11,334 nt of DNA from Nocardioidaceae bacterium (GCA_013811715.1 JACCUS010000019.1:1-11334), one strand, 5' to 3'; positions 1 through 9,979 are shown, counted from the first letter of the stretch. Notes: generated by a model not told the origin, from the letters alone. Numbers and translations are program-made.

Positions 1-32
1 CGACGACCCGACCGACGTTAGGGATAGCGCAG

Positions 33-3475
<3,443 letters not shown>

Positions 3476-3476
<1 letters not shown>

Positions 3477-4123
3477 TGGCAGGTCCGCAGTCGGCGCGGC
3501 GCAGCAGGGGCCAGCGCCGGCAGGTGGAGCCTGAGGATCCTGGCCGGGACCTCGGGCCACCTGCCGATCCGGAGTCGATCGCGCGGAACATCGTGCTGAC
3601 CAAGCTGACCGGGCAGCCCCGGTCCCGGCACGAGCTGGCCGACGCGCTCGCCGCCAGGGACGTCCCGGACGACGTTGCCGCTGCCGTCCTCGACCGCTTC
3701 GAGGATGTCGGACTGGTCGACGATGCTGCGTACGCCGAGGCCTGGGTGCGGTCGCGGCAGACGAGCCGGGGGCTGTCCAAGCGAGCGCTGAGCTTGGAGC
3801 TGCGGCGCAAGGGCGTCGATGACGAGGTAGTCCGCGACGCTGTGGCGACCATCGACACCGAAGCAGAGGTCGCCGCTGCTCGCCGGCTCGTCGACCGCAA
3901 GCTGAGGACGATGGGCCGGCTGGACCGCCAAACCCGGCTTCGGCGGTTGACCGGCCTGCTCGCACGCAAGGGGTATCCGTCGGCTCTGTCCGCTCGGCTC
4001 GTGCGGGAGGCGGTCGACGCAGCGGGCGAGAGTGACCGTCCGTACGGCACCGGCGCCGAGTTCGACAGCGAGGCGCGGATCGCTGGACCCAGCGAATGCG
4101 ACGAAGACGACCGTTTGGGCTGA
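3476..4123 (+). CDS. recX: RecX regulatory protein
   Basis: RecX binds the RecA-DNA filament and limits its growth and activity, including coprotease and strand-exchange functions. The 215-aa product has a basic, disordered-looking start (1-30), then an all-helical RecX domain at about 33-182 made of tandem three-helix repeats. Recognisable family segments are the ARNIVLTKLTGQPRSRHEL region, FEDVGLVDDAAYAEAWV (75-91), KRALSLELRRKGVDDEVV (102-119) and LLARKGYPSALSARLVREA (161-179). The C-terminal tail after about 183 is acidic and has no family motif. The ATG at 3476 shares its A with the recA TGA stop, so the two genes are almost certainly co-transcribed and translationally coupled. Coupling is noteworthy here because ribosomes must first traverse two intein coding regions. 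The length is normal for actinobacterial RecX. Confidence 0.93.
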
Positions 4124-4139
4124 TTTCAGCGAGGCTCGC

Positions 4140-4168
4140 TTGACCGGGATTTCGCGGCCACTTAACGT
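4140..4168 (+). promoter_or_regulatory. Putative sigma70-type promoter for rny
   Basis: TTGACC (4140-4145) and TAACGT (4163-4168) are separated by exactly 17 nt, fitting the housekeeping sigma consensus (five of six bases at -35, TANNNT at -10). A start near 4175 would give rny an untranslated leader of about 250 nt. It begins only 16 nt after the recX stop, so rny has its own promoter even if recA-recX transcripts read through. The assignment is inferred from sequence only. Confidence 0.55.
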
Positions 4169-4425
4169 GGAATTCACCAAGGAACGCAAGCGAAGCAGCA
4201 CACGAACAACCTGAAACGCAAACGAATGACTCAACCGCCAACGTGACCGATGGTGGCAACCGACCGACGCGGCATGCGGAGGCGGCCAGCCGCCGGCGCG
4301 CCAGAAGACAAGGAGGAGCCCGCCGCTCAGCGAGCGCTCAACCGAGCGACTCGTGGGCCGTCGTTTCGCTTTCGACGTTCCTTCGCCCGCCATGACCAAG
4401 TGGCTGGTCCGACGAAGGGATACTC
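4169..4425 (+). promoter_or_regulatory. Long rny leader with a stem that can cover the ribosome binding site
   Basis: No convincing gene lies in this gap. GAAGGGA (4414-4420), 5 nt before the rny ATG, is the Shine-Dalgarno sequence. The segment 4378-4385 (TTCCTTCG) can pair with 4413-4420 (CGAAGGGA) as an 8-bp stem with one G-U pair. Inside it, GACCA (4394-4398) pairs with TGGTC (4405-4409). The ribosome binding site would thus be buried. Upstream lie another small hairpin, CGTCG/CGACG (4359-4363/4373-4377), and a GC-rich one, GGCGGC-CA-GCCGCC (4281-4294). AGGAGGAG at 4310-4317 looks like a ribosome site but no start codon follows at a normal distance. Regulation through this fold is inference. 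Confidence 0.4.
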
Positions 4426-6144
4426 ATGCCCGAGCTTGTCTGGGTGGTCATCGCGGTTATCGGGGCTGCCGCCCTGGTGGGTCTGCTCGCGCTGGCCATG
4501 ATGCGCGCCTCTCGCTCGGCGGCCGACTCCCCCCTCGACCGACCGGATCCAGGGCCGTCTCGGTCCCACGTCAGAGACACCGATGCCCCCACTGTCCTCG
4601 ACCCTCTCGTCGCCACCGGCTCCGATGCCATGCACAGTGAGGCCGCGTCGATCCAGCGGCAAGCAGGCATCGAGACCGACGAGATGCGTCAGGCAACGCA
4701 GCACTCGGCCGAGGCGCAGCAGCAGGCCGAGGACGCTGCACAGGCGCAGCAGCAGGCCAAGGAGGCGGCACAGAAGCTCCGGGCGGTCCAGCATGAGGCG
4801 GAGGAGGAGACCCGGCTCATGCGTCACGACATGCACGAGCAGCGAACCGACCTCGAGCGCCGTGAGCACCGGCTCGCCGAGCGCGAGGAGCGTCTCGACT
4901 CCGACGCCCGCACCCTCGACGAGCGAGCCACCGACCTGGCCCAGCTAGATGAGGATCTCACGAGCCGCCGAGCCGAACTCCTCGATATCGCGGCAGAGCG
5001 GCACGCTATCCTCGAGCGACTCTCGGGGCTGACCGCCGAGCAGGCCAAGGCCGAGATAGTCGAGGAGATCCAGACCGAGGCCAAGCGGCAGGCGGCGATC
5101 ATCACGAGGGACATCGAACGCGCCGCCCACGACGACGGCGAGACCCGAGCGCGTCGCATTCTCTCCACGGTCATCCAGCGGCTCGCCGCAGAGCAGACGA
5201 CGGAGTCGGTCGTCTCCGTAGTCCGGCTGCCCGGCGACGACATGAAGGGCCGCATCATCGGTCGAGAAGGACGCAACATCCGGGCATTCGAGCAGACGAC
5301 CGGCGTCAACCTGATAATCGACGACACCCCCGAGGCGGTGCTGCTGTCGTGCTTTGACCCGGTACGGCGTGAGGTGGCGCGCATCTCCCTCGAGGAGCTG
5401 GTCTCCGACGGTCGCATCCACCCCAGCCGGATCGAAGATGTCCATCAGCGCAGCCTCGCGGAGGTCAACCGGCTCTGCCAACGCGCCGGCGAGGACGCCC
5501 TGGTCGAGGTCGGCATCACCTCGATGGATCCGCACCTCGTCTTCACGCTCGGCCAGCTGCGCTACCGCTCGTCGTACGGGCAGAACGTGCTGCGCCACCT
5601 GGTCGAGTCCGCACACCTGGCCGGCCTCATCGCCGACGAGCTCGGTCTCGACCGGGCGCTGTGCATGCGTGGCGCGCTGCTGCACGACATCGGCAAGGCG
5701 CTGACCCACGAGGTCGAGGGCAGTCACGCGATCGTCGGGGCGGAGCTGGCTCGCAGGCACGGCGAGCAGGACGACATCGTGCACGCGATCGAGGCGCACC
5801 ACAACGAGGTCGAGCCGCGCACCGTCGAGGCGATCATCACCCAAGCCGCCGACGCGATCAGCGGAGGCCGCCCGGGAGCCAGGCGTGAGTCTCTGGAGGC
5901 CTATGTCCAGCGACTCGAGCGACTCGAGGAGATCGCCATGTCCGCGGAGGGCGTCGACAGGGTGTACGCGATGCAGGCCGGTCGCGAGCTCAGGGTGATG
6001 GTGCTGCCCGACGTCGTCGACGACCTCCAGGCGCAGGTGCTCGCCCGTGACGTCGCCAAGCAGATCGAGCACGAGCTCACCTACCCGGGCCAGATCAAGG
6101 TTACGGTGGTACGCGAGTCGCGGGCCACCGAGGTGGCCCGCTGA
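4426..6144 (+). CDS. rny: Ribonuclease Y
   Basis: RNase Y is a membrane-anchored endoribonuclease that initiates mRNA decay. The 572-aa product has the full family architecture: one N-terminal transmembrane helix (about 4-26), a proline-rich linker (about 35-60), a long charged coiled coil (about 70-240), a KH RNA-binding domain with GRIIGREGRNIR at 275-286, and a metal-dependent HD domain with LLHDIGKA (418-425, H420/D421) followed by HAIEAHHNEVEPRTVEA and the C-terminal extension ending at 572. It is longer than the usual 510-520 aa; the extra length lies in the linker and coiled coil, where a 10-residue segment is duplicated. The ATG at 4426 is chosen because GAAGGGA lies 5 nt upstream and the membrane helix begins immediately. 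It is separated from recX by 302 nt containing its own promoter candidate. Confidence 0.96.
   Translation: MPELVWVVIAVIGAAALVGLLALAMMRASRSAADSPLDRPDPGPSRSHVRDTDAPTVLDPLVATGSDAMHSEAASIQRQAGIETDEMRQATQHSAEAQQQAEDAAQAQQQAKEAAQKLRAVQHEAEEETRLMRHDMHEQRTDLERREHRLAEREERLDSDARTLDERATDLAQLDEDLTSRRAELLDIAAERHAILERLSGLTAEQAKAEIVEEIQTEAKRQAAIITRDIERAAHDDGETRARRILSTVIQRLAAEQTTESVVSVVRLPGDDMKGRIIGREGRNIRAFEQTTGVNLIIDDTPEAVLLSCFDPVRREVARISLEELVSDGRIHPSRIEDVHQRSLAEVNRLCQRAGEDALVEVGITSMDPHLVFTLGQLRYRSSYGQNVLRHLVESAHLAGLIADELGLDRALCMRGALLHDIGKALTHEVEGSHAIVGAELARRHGEQDDIVHAIEAHHNEVEPRTVEAIITQAADAISGGRPGARRESLEAYVQRLERLEEIAMSAEGVDRVYAMQAGRELRVMVLPDVVDDLQAQVLARDVAKQIEHELTYPGQIKVTVVRESRATEVAR
4714..4773 (+). repeat. 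Two 30-bp tandem repeats inside the rny coiled coil
   Basis: Units 4714-4743 and 4744-4773 match at 27 of 30 bases, both starting GCGCAGCAGCAGGCC. They encode AQQQAEDAAQ and AQQQAKEAAQ (residues 97-116) within the coiled coil. The repeat keeps frame, so copy changes would only lengthen or shorten the coil. It looks like a recent local duplication. Confidence 0.85.
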
Positions 6145-6167
6145 CCTACCCCCTCGCCGAGAGGTCA
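6142..6167 (+). terminator. Possible hairpin terminator after rny
   Basis: TGACCT (6142-6147, overlapping the rny stop) can pair with AGGTCA (6162-6167), with an inner CTC/GAG stem (6153-6155/6159-6161). There is no U-rich tail, which is common in high-GC actinobacteria but leaves the call weak. Confidence 0.25.
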
Positions 6168-6203
6168 ACAACGGCCCGATTCTGCCGGCGTGTCGGCGCG
6201 GAA

Positions 6204-6230
6204 CTGACGTCTCGGCGGGCTTGTTAGCAT
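6204..6230 (+). promoter_or_regulatory. Leaderless-type promoter of the Nudix-GNAT gene
   Basis: TAGCAT at 6225-6230 is a good -10 box and the ATG starts 6 nt later at 6237, so transcription would begin at or within a base of the initiation codon. A weak -35, CTGACG (6204-6209), lies 15 nt upstream. No Shine-Dalgarno sequence precedes the ATG, consistent with a leaderless mRNA. Confidence 0.5.
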
Positions 6231-6236
6231 CCTGCC

Positions 6237-7241
6237 ATGCCATCGCGTGAGGTGCCGCGGACCTGGGACGGCCTGGAGATCGCGCTCGACGACCCACCCG
6301 GCTGCGCTGTCGTCGTACGACGTCCGGGGCCGGCCGGGCACCCGGAGTTCTTGCTGCTGCATCGCAACGCCGAGGGCGCCGACTACGAAGGCGACTGGGC
6401 CTGGACCTCACCGGCAGGCTGTCGCCAGCCGGGGGAGGCGGTGTACCCGTCGGCGCTGCGGGAGCTCGCCGAGGAGGCCGGTATAACCGGCCGGCTGCCA
6501 TGGGCGGTGGACATGGGTCGCCGCTCGGGCGGCGGCGGGTCCTGGGCCGTCTTCGCCCTCGACGTGCAGGGCGACACCGAGGTGGAGCTGGTCGACCCCG
6601 AGCACGACCGGTTCGAGTGGTTGAGCGCCGAGCAGGCGATGCGGCGGGTACGGCCGTCGTTCGTGGCTCAGGCCCAGATCGAGCGGGTTTCGCACATAGG
6701 CTTGGCGGCGCCGAGGTTTCGTCCTATGGCCGAGACGGACTTCGCCGACGTGGCGCGGTGGCGGACCGCGCCGCATGTGCGTGAGTGGTTCCACGGCGAG
6801 CTGATCGACGAGGCGACGGTGGCGGCCCGCTTCGCGCCGCGGCTGGCCGGGGACGTGCCGACCCGGATGTGGGTCGTGGAGATCGGCGACGCCGCGGTCG
6901 GCTATCTGCAGGACTACCGGGTGTCGGACCATCCCGACGCGGTGAAGACGCGGGACATGGAGGCGGTCGGGTTCGACTACCTGATCGGTGCGCCCGACCT
7001 CGTCGGCAAGGCGCTCGGCACCCGGATGGTCTGGGAGTTCTGCCGCGATGTGCTGGCTCGGGACTATCCGGACGCGCCTCGGTTCATCGCCTGTCCGAGC
7101 CACCGCAACGGCCGCTCGCGGCGCGTGCTGGCGAAGTGTGGCTTCTCCGAGGGTCTGTGGATCGACGAGCCGGCAGCGCCGGGCAGGGTCCCCGACACCG
7201 AAGTCGTGTGCACTCTCGACGTACGCCATTGGTTCGGGTGA
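6237..7241 (+). CDS. Nudix hydrolase fused to GNAT N-acetyltransferase
   Basis: The single 334-aa frame contains two enzyme domains. Residues about 20-150 form a Nudix fold with a complete Nudix box at 61-83: G61, E67, R75-E76-L77, E79-E80, G82-I83, fitting GX5EX7REUXEEXGU, so hydrolysis of a nucleoside-diphosphate-linked substrate is likely. Residues about 158-334 form a GNAT domain resembling the AAC(6')/siderophore-type acetyltransferases: FRPMAETDFADVARW (161-175), an FDYLIG strand, the acetyl-CoA loop VGKALGTRMV (256-265), then NGRSRRVLAKCGF (291-303). The GNAT part looks like an aminoglycoside 6'-N-acetyltransferase relative, but the substrate cannot be told from sequence. No signal peptide or membrane segment is seen, so the protein is cytosolic. 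The start at 6237 fits the leaderless promoter. The downstream gene begins 61 nt later with its own promoter signal, so the two may not form an operon. Confidence 0.85.
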   Translation: MPSREVPRTWDGLEIALDDPPGCAVVVRRPGPAGHPEFLLLHRNAEGADYEGDWAWTSPAGCRQPGEAVYPSALRELAEEAGITGRLPWAVDMGRRSGGGGSWAVFALDVQGDTEVELVDPEHDRFEWLSAEQAMRRVRPSFVAQAQIERVSHIGLAAPRFRPMAETDFADVARWRTAPHVREWFHGELIDEATVAARFAPRLAGDVPTRMWVVEIGDAAVGYLQDYRVSDHPDAVKTRDMEAVGFDYLIGAPDLVGKALGTRMVWEFCRDVLARDYPDAPRFIACPSHRNGRSRRVLAKCGFSEGLWIDEPAAPGRVPDTEVVCTLDVRHWFG

Positions 7242-7252
7242 CCGTCCAGCCA

Positions 7253-7268
7253 GTGGAGTTAAGTCCAC
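7253..7268. promoter_or_regulatory. Near-perfect 16-bp palindrome, candidate operator
   Basis: GTGGAGTTAAGTCCAC is symmetrical at 14 of 16 positions around a TTAA centre. It lies about 22 bp upstream of the TAGCAT -10 box of the molybdoenzyme gene, overlapping where a -35 box would be. This is the position of a repressor or activator site. The binding protein is unknown. Confidence 0.35.
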
Positions 7269-7289
7269 AGTCTCGGTCTACTTTCGCGC

Positions 7290-7295
7290 TAGCAT
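7290..7295 (+). promoter_or_regulatory. -10 box for a leaderless molybdoenzyme transcript
   Basis: TAGCAT at 7290-7295 is followed after 7 nt by the ATG at 7303, the same arrangement and the same hexamer as before the Nudix-GNAT gene. There is no recognisable Shine-Dalgarno sequence and no clear -35, which could mean an activator-dependent promoter. Confidence 0.45.
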
Positions 7296-7302
7296 CGGCG
7301 CC

Positions 7303-8418
7303 ATGACGACGAGCGAGACCGGCGGCGAGCCTGGCACGGGCGAGGTGGACCGGGACTGCTTCGTCCACCACGGCACCGATGTCGAGATGCGCTGGGACGG
7401 CGTCGACTCCACGCAGTTCTGCACGCCCACCGAGGCGTTCTTCGTCCGCAACCACACCAGCACTCCGGTGGTGGACCCGGCGACGTACCGACTCAGCGTG
7501 TACGGCGACGGGCTCCGCGCCGCGCCGACCTCCGAGCAGGCTATCCGCTTCAGCCTCGACGAGCTGCGCGCCATGCCCGCACGAACGATCACCTCCGCCC
7601 TCGAGTGCACCGGCAACGGCCGCCGCTTCTTCGACAGCCAGCAGGCCAGCCCCGCACCCGGGACGGACTGGGCTCTCGGGGCGATCGGGGTCGCCACGTG
7701 GGGTGGTGTGCCATTGGCAGAGGTGCTCCACCGGGCCGGAGTCGTCGCCGAGGCCATCGAGGTGATGGCCGTCGGGCTGGACGAGCCCTACGTGCACGAG
7801 CGTGTCGACCACGGCCGCGTGCGGCGGCCGATCCCGGTCGCGAAGGCGCTCGACGACGTGCTCGTCGTACTGGAGATGAACGGCGAACCGCTGCCGCCGG
7901 ACCATGGGTTCCCGGCGCGGCTGCTCGTGCCTGGATGGGTCGGCGTTGCGAGCATCAAGTGGCTGGGCGAGCTGGAGGTCTCGACCCAGCCGATGACCTC
8001 GCCGTGGAACACCGTCTTCTACCGGCTGAGGGGCGAGGAGTACGGCGCCGAGGGTGCGGCGCTGGACGTGCTGCCGGTTAAGAGCGCCTTCGAGCTGTCG
8101 TGGAATGCGACGCTCCGAGCCGGGTCTGTGACCGTGCTGAGGGGCCGTTCCTGGTCGGGCGCGGCCGCGATCGAGTCCGTCGAGGTGAGTCTCGACGGTG
8201 GCGACAGCTGGGTCTCGCCGACGCTCTTCGGGCCCAACGAGCGGCATGGGTGGGCCCGGTGGGAGTTGGCGTGGACGCCGCCGGCGCCGGGCCACTACGA
8301 GCTGCTGGCCCGGGCCACCGACCGCTCCGGACGGCGGCAGCCCGACACGGTGCCGTTCAACGCCGACGGCTACCTGTTCTGGGCCGTTGTACGGCACCCG
8401 GTCACCGTGCGGGCTTAG
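7303..8418 (+). CDS. Sulfite oxidase-family molybdopterin oxidoreductase
   Basis: The 371-aa product is a molybdenum-cofactor enzyme of the sulfite oxidase family. The Mo-binding domain spans about 35-230, with the ligand cysteine C102 in SALECTGNGRRFF (98-110) and the conserved cofactor-binding run FPARLLVPGWVGVASIKWL (203-221). The C-terminal dimerisation domain is about 260-370 (SVTVLRGRSW, then IESVEVSLDGGDSW, 290-303, then GHYELLARATD). There is no Tat or Sec signal peptide, no transmembrane segment and no heme b5 domain, so it is predicted to be a cytoplasmic Moco-only enzyme needing a separate electron acceptor. The frame is open upstream into the preceding gene, but ATG 7303 is chosen because homology begins just after it and TAGCAT sits 7 nt upstream. 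Sulfite is the likely but unproven substrate; other family members act on different substrates. Confidence 0.9.
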   Translation: MTTSETGGEPGTGEVDRDCFVHHGTDVEMRWDGVDSTQFCTPTEAFFVRNHTSTPVVDPATYRLSVYGDGLRAAPTSEQAIRFSLDELRAMPARTITSALECTGNGRRFFDSQQASPAPGTDWALGAIGVATWGGVPLAEVLHRAGVVAEAIEVMAVGLDEPYVHERVDHGRVRRPIPVAKALDDVLVVLEMNGEPLPPDHGFPARLLVPGWVGVASIKWLGELEVSTQPMTSPWNTVFYRLRGEEYGAEGAALDVLPVKSAFELSWNATLRAGSVTVLRGRSWSGAAAIESVEVSLDGGDSWVSPTLFGPNERHGWARWELAWTPPAPGHYELLARATDRSGRRQPDTVPFNADGYLFWAVVRHPVTVRA

Positions 8419-8478
8419 CACCTCGCGGGCAGCACGGGCCTGCTTCCCGAAGTAACCGCGCCAGCCCGGAGCCGGAGA

Positions 8479-8533
8479 TTGCAAGGCAAATCCACAGTGT
8501 GCAAGGCAGATTTGCCATGTATGCAAGCCGTTT
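8479..8533 (+). repeat. Three direct GCAAG(G/C)C motifs about two helical turns apart
   Basis: TTGCAAGGCAAAT (8479-8491), GTGCAAGGCAGAT (8499-8511) and ATGCAAGCCGTTT (8521-8533) share TGCAAG(G/C)C, with the GCAAG starts at 8481, 8501 and 8523 (spacings 20 and 22). An inverted copy (GGCTTGCAT) follows at 8534-8542 as part of the hairpin. The spacer is conspicuously richer in A/T than its surroundings. The function is unknown: a cluster of protein sites or a degenerate intergenic repeat are both possible. Confidence 0.55.
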
Positions 8534-8552
8534 GGCTTGCATACATGGCAAA
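8511..8552. terminator. Perfect 19-bp-arm hairpin between convergent genes, likely bidirectional terminator
   Basis: The left arm TTTGCCATGTATGCAAGCC (8511-8529) and the right arm (8534-8552) are exact reverse complements around a GTTT loop. The stem lies 93 nt after the molybdoenzyme stop and 31 nt beyond the permease stop on the other strand, where a shared terminator would be expected. No long T run follows on either strand. An overlapping smaller stem, GGCAAATC (8485-8492) with GATTTGCC (8509-8516), shares 8511-8516 and so excludes the large hairpin's full pairing. Confidence 0.55.
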
Positions 8553-8582
8553 CAGCAGACGGGTGGCGGGGGTGGCGGACGG

Positions 8583-9821
8583 TCAACGGGGAAGGGGGCG
8601 GCGGAGCAGCCAGACGAGCGCGCCGAGGACGAGCACGCCCAAGCCGACGGCGGCGGAGGCGAACGGCAGCGCGAACGCCAACACAAGGCAGCCGATCAGC
8701 CCTGCCGTCGGCACCAAGGCGGAGCCGTGGTCGCGCCGGAGAGTGAGCGCGCTGGTGTTGGCGATCGCGTAGTAGACGAGCACTGCGAACGACGAGAATC
8801 CGATCGCTTCGCGGACGTCGGCCACCAGCACCACGGCCACCACCACCGCCCCGACCGCCAGCTCGGCGCGGTGCGGAACCCGGTGGCGCGGATGGACGGC
8901 GTCCAGCCCGCCCGGCAGATGCCGGTCTCGGGCCATCGCGAAGGTGGTGCGCGACACTCCCAAGATCAGGGCCAGCAACGAGCCCAGCGCGGCGACCGCG
9001 CCTCCCGCCCGGACGACCGGCTCGAGGGCGGACCAGTCGCCCGACGCCACCGCATCGGCGAGCGGCGCCTCGCTGGCGGCGACCCCGTCCGCACCGAGCA
9101 CCGCCAGCAGCGAGAGGGCCACGGCGGCGTACACGACGAACGTGATGCCGAGGGCGAGGGGGATCGCGCGCGGGATCGACCGGCTCGGGTCGCGTACCTC
9201 CTCGCCCAGGGTGGCGATGCGGGCATAGCCGGCGAACGCGAAGAAGAGCAGGCCAGCCGACTCCAACACGCCGCGCACGTCGAGCTCGCCGTCCACGGCG
9301 AGGTTGGCCCGCTCGGCGCCGCCACCCAGCAGCGACCCGGCGACCACGACGACGAGTACGACGAGGACCAGTCCCACGATGACCCGCGTCGCCAACGCGC
9401 TCTTGTGGACGCCGAAGTAGTTCAGCGCCGTGAGCGCGACCACGGTCGCGACGGCCACCGCCCGGGCCTGGTCGGGCCAGACGTAGAAGCCGACGGTGAG
9501 TGCCATCGCCGCGCAGCTCGCCGTCTTGCCGACGACGAAGCCCCAGCCGGCCAGATAGCCCCAGAAGTCGCCGAGCCGCCGGCGCCCGTAGACGTAGGTG
9601 CCCCCGGACTCGGGGTAGATCGCCGCCAGTCGAGCCGACGAGGTGGCGTTGCAGTAGGCGACGACGGCTGCGACGACCAGCCCGAGCAGCAGCCAGGTGC
9701 CGGCCGCGTCGGCGGCCGGGGTGAAGGCGGCGAAGACGCCGGCGCCGAGCATGGCGCCGAGCCCGACGACCACGGCGTCGCCAGTGCTGAGGCGGCGCGC
9801 CAGCTGGTCGTGCCCGGTCAT
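8583..9821 (-). CDS. APC-family amino acid permease
   Basis: The 412-aa polytopic membrane protein (from ATG 9821) belongs to the amino acid-polyamine-organocation superfamily. TM1 carries the family's glycine-rich unwound segment GLGAMLGAGVF; it is followed by ARLAAIYPESGGTYVYGRR, the FWGYLAGWGFVVGK helix, and the hallmark FFAFAGYARIATLGEEVRDP with SRSIPRAIPLAL. Roughly ten to twelve hydrophobic helices can be traced, ending in VLVLGALVWLLRRPLPR. The substrate is probably an amino acid but cannot be narrowed further. An in-frame ATG at 9845 adds eight residues (MTNDRARP). I prefer 9821 because the 17-bp unit beginning there is repeated upstream and the 9845 ATG arises from a single-base difference in one repeat copy. 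The gene converges with the molybdoenzyme gene and diverges from miaB. No binding-protein or partner gene is adjacent. Confidence 0.88.
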   Translation of the reverse strand: MTGHDQLARRLSTGDAVVVGLGAMLGAGVFAAFTPAADAAGTWLLLGLVVAAVVAYCNATSSARLAAIYPESGGTYVYGRRRLGDFWGYLAGWGFVVGKTASCAAMALTVGFYVWPDQARAVAVATVVALTALNYFGVHKSALATRVIVGLVLVVLVVVVAGSLLGGGAERANLAVDGELDVRGVLESAGLLFFAFAGYARIATLGEEVRDPSRSIPRAIPLALGITFVVYAAVALSLLAVLGADGVAASEAPLADAVASGDWSALEPVVRAGGAVAALGSLLALILGVSRTTFAMARDRHLPGGLDAVHPRHRVPHRAELAVGAVVVAVVLVADVREAIGFSSFAVLVYYAIANTSALTLRRDHGSALVPTAGLIGCLVLAFALPFASAAVGLGVLVLGALVWLLRRPLPR

Positions 9822-9872
9822 TGGTCGTGCCCGGTCATTGGTCATGCCTGGTCATCGAGCGTGTCCGGTCAT
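9805..9872 (-). repeat. Four 17-bp tandem repeats spanning the permease start
   Basis: Read on the minus strand, the units are 9872-9856, 9855-9839, 9838-9822 and 9821-9805. The last two are identical (ATGACCGGGCACGACCA), the second matches at 15 of 17 and the first at 13 of 17. Each begins with ATG, and the last is the first 17 bases of the permease gene. Because 17 is one less than six codons, each upstream ATG opens a six-codon frame (MTGHAR, MTRHDQ, MTGHDQ) that ends on a TGA overlapping the next ATG (ATGA). AGGGGG (9886-9881) lies 8 nt before the first ATG and can pair with the 16S tail with one G-U. Confidence 0.85.
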
Positions 9873-9913
9873 GGAGGCAGCCCCCTGGATCGAGCCGAGT
9901 GCGACGCGGCACC

Positions 9914-9919
9914 ACGCTA
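9914..9919 (-). promoter_or_regulatory. Possible -10 box for the permease
   Basis: On the minus strand 9919-9914 reads TAGCGT, fitting TANNNT, about 42 nt before the first repeat ATG. No acceptable -35 is visible in the G/C-rich stretch upstream, so this is a weak call. Confidence 0.25.
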
Positions 9920-9949
9920 TCGGGGCCGGCGCGCTCGGGGGCGGCAGGT

Positions 9950-9979
9950 TTGGGCGAGCCGCGCAGGTCGCCGTACCCT
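9950..9979 (+). promoter_or_regulatory. Putative miaB promoter
   Basis: TTGGGC (9950-9955) and TACCCT (9974-9979) are 18 nt apart, and the ATG follows 9 nt later at 9989, so the transcript would be leaderless or nearly so. The perfect palindrome TGACCGGTCA (9980-9989) lies between the -10 and the initiation codon, in a position to act as an operator. Confidence 0.45.

Noticed and set aside
4128..4140. Small hairpin AGCGA-GGC-TCGCT after recX as a terminator
   Set aside because: Only 5 bp with a 3-nt loop, no T run, and it overlaps the better-supported -35 box at 4140.
4226..4246. Six-codon upstream frame (MTQPPT) in the rny leader
   Set aside because: No ribosome binding site and no structural link to the SD stem; short frames like this are expected by chance.
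4945..6501. 518-codon minus-strand frame across rny
   Set aside because: Antisense shadow of RNase Y KH and HD domains; no recognisable protein family and no start signal.
8479..8552. CRISPR-like array
   Set aside because: Repeated motif is only about 8 bp, spacing is 20-22 bp and no cas genes are nearby.
7084..8586. 500-codon minus-strand frame across the molybdoenzyme gene
   Set aside because: Shadow frame; the plus strand has a clear cofactor-binding family signature.
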